From positions 620,001 to 684,000 of the forward strand of contig BJHW01000001.1 in NCBI GenBank assembly GCA_005405945.1: a stretch of DNA of 64,000 nt, in the 5' to 3' direction. Below, one piece after another: positions 63,181-64,000 of this stretch. Within the stretch, counting starts at the first letter, position 1. Each line of letters begins with the position of its first letter. The translations under genes and the position numbers were made by a program. The notes beneath the pieces are model-generated. The model did no database searches. It had not been told where the DNA came from and worked only from the letters and a program-made list of their open reading frames with translations. This stretch comes from Streptomyces violaceusniger. Lineage in GTDB: Bacteria > Actinomycetota > Actinomycetes > Streptomycetales > Streptomycetaceae.

Positions 63181-63824
63181 GTCGCGACCATGGCCGCGAC
63201 CACGACCGTGGCGCCGGCCACGACCATGGTCCCGGCCACGACCATGGTCCCGGCCACGACCTTGACCTCGCCGTACGGCTGCTCGCGGGGACGCCCACGC
63301 ACGAGGGTCGCGACCCGCTGGTCCTGCGCCGGTGGGCCGAGGCGGCCGAGGAGTTCGGACGCCGCATGACCCCCGATCCGGTGCCGGTCCGGGTGATCGA
63401 GCGGGACGACGGGCTCGCCGCCGGGCTGCTGGCCCGGTACCGGTCGCGGCCGCCGGTGGTCGAGGTGTACGTCGACACGGTCGACCGCGCCGAACGGCTC
63501 GTCGCCGAACTCGGCTGGCGCCACTGGTTCCCCGCGGGCTCGGTGCGGGCCGCGGCCCTCGCCCACGAACGGGCGCATGCCTGGCTCCATCACGCGCATG
63601 TCCGGTCCGAGTTCAAGCGGGCGCTCGGCCACACCGCGCTGCGGCTCGGGCCGCGTCGCCTGTACGCGCACGTCGCGGGCGCCGACGAACTCGCCGCGCA
63701 CGCCTACGCCCGCGCCGCCTGCGGCCTGGGCCGCAGCCCCCTGCTGCTCACCGAGGCGCTGGCCGCCGCAATGTCCAAAAAACCAGAGGTGCCCGAAAGC
63801 GAGACGGATCGATGGGTGTCGTGA
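63177..63824 (+). CDS. His-rich protein with HExxH motif
   Basis: 215 residues. The first 28 are a His/Asp/Gly repeat (units of GHDHGP) that could bind metal. The body holds AALAHERAHAWLHHAH, an HExxH zinc-protease pattern, at about residue 125. The rest is a soluble alpha/beta mix with no recognised family. It overlaps the hydantoinase stop (ATGA) and overlaps the next gene by 13 bp, so it is cotranscribed. A metal-dependent hydrolase acting with HyuA is possible, but the function is unknown. Confidence 0.7.
   Translation: MSRDHGRDHDRGAGHDHGPGHDHGPGHDLDLAVRLLAGTPTHEGRDPLVLRRWAEAAEEFGRRMTPDPVPVRVIERDDGLAAGLLARYRSRPPVVEVYVDTVDRAERLVAELGWRHWFPAGSVRAAALAHERAHAWLHHAHVRSEFKRALGHTALRLGPRRLYAHVAGADELAAHAYARAACGLGRSPLLLTEALAAAMSKKPEVPESETDRWVS
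63189..63258. repeat. short tandem repeat encoding His-rich units
   Basis: Repeated ggccacgaccatggtccc units in frame, giving GHDHGP repeats at the start of the HExxH protein. Confidence 0.7.
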
Positions 63825-64000
63825 TTCTGCTTCTCATGGCGGCGGGTGTCGCCGCCATGCTCACCCGCAGGCTGCCCACCGCGTTCGCGCTGGTGCTGCT
63901 CGCCGTGGCGATCGCGTTCGCCGCGGGCGCGCCGCTGACCGGACAGAACAGCGTGCTCGACACGGTGCTCCAGGAGGGCGCGCCCGCGCTGGCGGCCACG
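63812..64000 (+). CDS. membrane protein, N-terminal fragment (transporter-like)
   Basis: 63 residues before the window ends. A first hydrophobic helix (VVILLLMAAGVAAMLTRR) and a second (LPTAFALVLLAVAIAFAAG) are followed by a polar stretch and a possible re-entry loop. The pattern is that of a multi-helix transporter, for example of the citrate/gluconate permease class. Its position at the end of the LacI-oxidoreductase-hydantoinase run suggests uptake of the operon's substrate. No family can be named from this fragment. Confidence 0.6.
   Translation, partial: MGVVILLLMAAGVAAMLTRRLPTAFALVLLAVAIAFAAGAPLTGQNSVLDTVLQEGAPALAAT

Overview
High-GC actinomycete DNA (Streptomyces or a close relative), judged from composition, GTG starts, ATGA/GTGA gene overlaps and family content. 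The genus cannot be fixed from this window. No rRNA, tRNA, CRISPR array or intact insertion sequence was seen.

Left part (1-39170, all minus strand, transcribed right to left): a modular type I polyketide synthase. Four PKS genes (39170-28688, 28670-23773, 23718-8171, 8162-1950) carry seven extension modules and end in a thioesterase. Matching docking helices support the order of transcription. AT motifs predict methylmalonyl units for modules 1 and 4 and malonyl for the rest. All modules have a KR and all but module 3 have a DH, so the product should be an unsaturated polyketide. The KR and DH of module 2 look dead, module 3 should leave a hydroxyl, and KR4, KR5 and DH5 lack key residues. 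There is no loading module here, and the first PKS gene starts with a receiving docking helix. Downstream of the TE, in the same operon, are a proline-iminopeptidase-type hydrolase and a discrete acyltransferase with GPSFG in place of GHSxG. That pair resembles the VinJ/VinK pair of beta-amino-acid-primed macrolactam pathways, so I infer a macrolactam-type polyene; missing genes should lie beyond position 1.

Middle (39171-48270): a 1.1-kb intergenic region with repeated operator-like motifs; a three-gene plus-strand operon (type III PKS/THN synthase rppA, aldo-keto reductase, NTF2-fold protein); a decayed stretch with a TetR remnant; a large NACHT NTPase with C-terminal leucine-rich repeats, resembling bacterial anti-phage NLR proteins; a cupin-type XRE regulator; an MFS-transporter remnant; and a methyltransferase.

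Right part (48285-64000): a minus-strand operon of ECF sigma factor, zinc-finger membrane anti-sigma, ABC ATPase and two membrane proteins; a methyltransferase; a Tat-exported amidase; an AraC regulator; a DUF885-like metallopeptidase; then a LacI regulator with a 39-bp palindromic operator across its start, followed by an FAD oxidoreductase, a HyuA-type hydantoinase/oxoprolinase, a His-rich HExxH protein and a membrane protein cut by the window end. This last run looks like one catabolic operon under LacI control.

Data quality: nine genes are broken by 15 frameshifts. Every one sits in a G or C run and is repaired by adding a single base, and five can be proved against near-identical paralogous copies inside the window. 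They are almost certainly sequencing errors, so these genes are annotated as intact CDSs.
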